Origin: a virus
Strand: one strand, 5' to 3'
IMG/VR virus record: IMGVR_UViG_3300009001_000013
Coordinates: 1-58,349 of that record
DNA length: 58,349 nt
Shown here: piece after piece, positions 57,970 through 58,349 of the stretch
Position numbering within the stretch: the stretch's first letter is position 1
How the letters are laid out: every line of letters starts with the position of its first letter
Made by a program: the position numbers and the translations under genes
Notes under the pieces: generated by a model
Databases searched by the model: none
What the model saw: the letters and a program-made list of their open reading frames with translations, nothing else
Told to the model about the DNA's origin: nothing

Positions 57970-58006
57970 GTAATGAAGGGGAGAGCCATTCCCTCCCCCG
58001 CATTAC
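57970..58006 (-). terminator. Stem-loop between capsid and the 276-residue gene
   Basis: GTAATG (57970-57975) pairs with CATTAC (58001-58006), and GGGGAG (57978-57983) with CTCCCC (57993-57998), with small bulges. TTCTCTGTTTAATT follows on the minus strand. It may be a partial terminator or mRNA-end stabiliser that sets the high capsid level. Confidence 0.5.
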
Positions 58007-58015
58007 GTATCAGAA

Positions 58016-58349
58016 TTATGCAGCCTTAATCAACACGTGCTGGTTAGCAGCGCGAGTGACCAAGCAGCACTCAGAGCGGTAGTTGAACTTAGCCAAGTCC
58101 TGAGTGTCGTTGGTGAATCCGAGGACACCACCACCAGTTACCCAGTGCTCCATCTCACGGCTGTATCCGTTGGTAGCCTTGTAGTTCATCTCCAATGCAG
58201 GAGCCCTGTTACCAGAACGTGGGTCAACAACACTAGCGATTGGAATCATAACGCCGGAAGCAACTTGCTGTCCGATTGAAGTCTGTCCCAAGAGAGTTGG
58301 GTCATTCAACAATTTCCATGCATGCTTGTGGAAGGTGTAACCACCACGA
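58016..58349 (-). CDS. C-terminal part of the probable major capsid protein
   Basis: The frame is open to the window edge and starts outside the window, with RGGYTFHKHAWKLLNDP as the first visible residues. The end is DLAKFNYRSECCLVTRAANQ and then HVLIKAA. The WKLLNDPTLLG text and placement directly before the connector genes fit a crAss-like capsid protein, but no motif is diagnostic. The apparent start near 58312 is not a real start. Only 111 codons are visible. Confidence 0.6.
   Translation of the reverse strand, partial: RGGYTFHKHAWKLLNDPTLLGQTSIGQQVASGVMIPIASVVDPRSGNRAPALEMNYKATNGYSREMEHWVTGGGVLGFTNDTQDLAKFNYRSECCLVTRAANQHVLIKAA

Overview
The window is most of the genome of a tailed phage, probably a podovirus that infects a marine member of the Bacteroidota. 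The TerL, the portal with its Q-rich C-terminal coiled coil, two small ring-type connector proteins, a 1738-residue tail-tube/stabilisation protein and a giant internal protein together look like the crAss-like (Crassvirales-related) podovirus plan. That placement rests on remembered family resemblance, not a search. Three things point to a Bacteroidota host: TAnnTTTG-type promoter boxes (TATATTTG) upstream of late genes, A/T-rich leaders without clear Shine-Dalgarno sequences, and a secreted M43 peptidase with dockerin-like repeats.

Layout. From 1 to about 19.6 kb nearly everything is on the minus strand. Read leftward, it holds small virion or host-interaction genes with a thioredoxin-like and a membrane protein, a lytic transglycosylase, a fibre protein, a two-domain GroES-like co-chaperonin, a zinc ribbon, TerL, portal, and then a run of fibre proteins with collagen-like, repeat and RCC1-like sections. 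Two plus-strand genes, a winged-helix candidate and a secreted protein, interrupt this arm. A 0.7 kb gene-free divergent control region follows (19.6-20.3 kb). From 20.3 to 35.4 kb all genes are on the plus strand. First come eight small early genes, each preceded by its own copy of a repeated bipartite element. Then come a recombination pair (annealing protein plus RecE-like exonuclease), a tRNA-Arg, a candidate structured RNA, a primase-like/helicase fusion, three further PD-(D/E)XK-like nucleases and a class II ribonucleotide reductase. From 35.4 kb to the end the strand is minus again. Read leftward from the right edge it holds the probable major capsid protein end, an unknown structural protein, connector proteins, the tail-tube protein, internal virion proteins, a 3309-residue giant protein, a DUF5675 protein, a holin and the M43 peptidase.

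The minus-strand genes at the two window edges fit together in the usual head order (TerL, portal, fibres, small head or scaffold-like protein, capsid, connectors). The window is therefore probably a circular or permuted genome cut within the head genes, with an unknown amount missing. I see no DNA polymerase, RNA polymerase, integrase or CRISPR array. The most interesting unexplained features are the eight-copy early element, the multi-helix RNA candidate at 28.77-28.99 kb, the tRNA-like element without an anticodon arm at 21.73 kb, and several unusual phage proteins: the M43-dockerin peptidase, the double GroES, and the giant protein carrying an HExxH motif.
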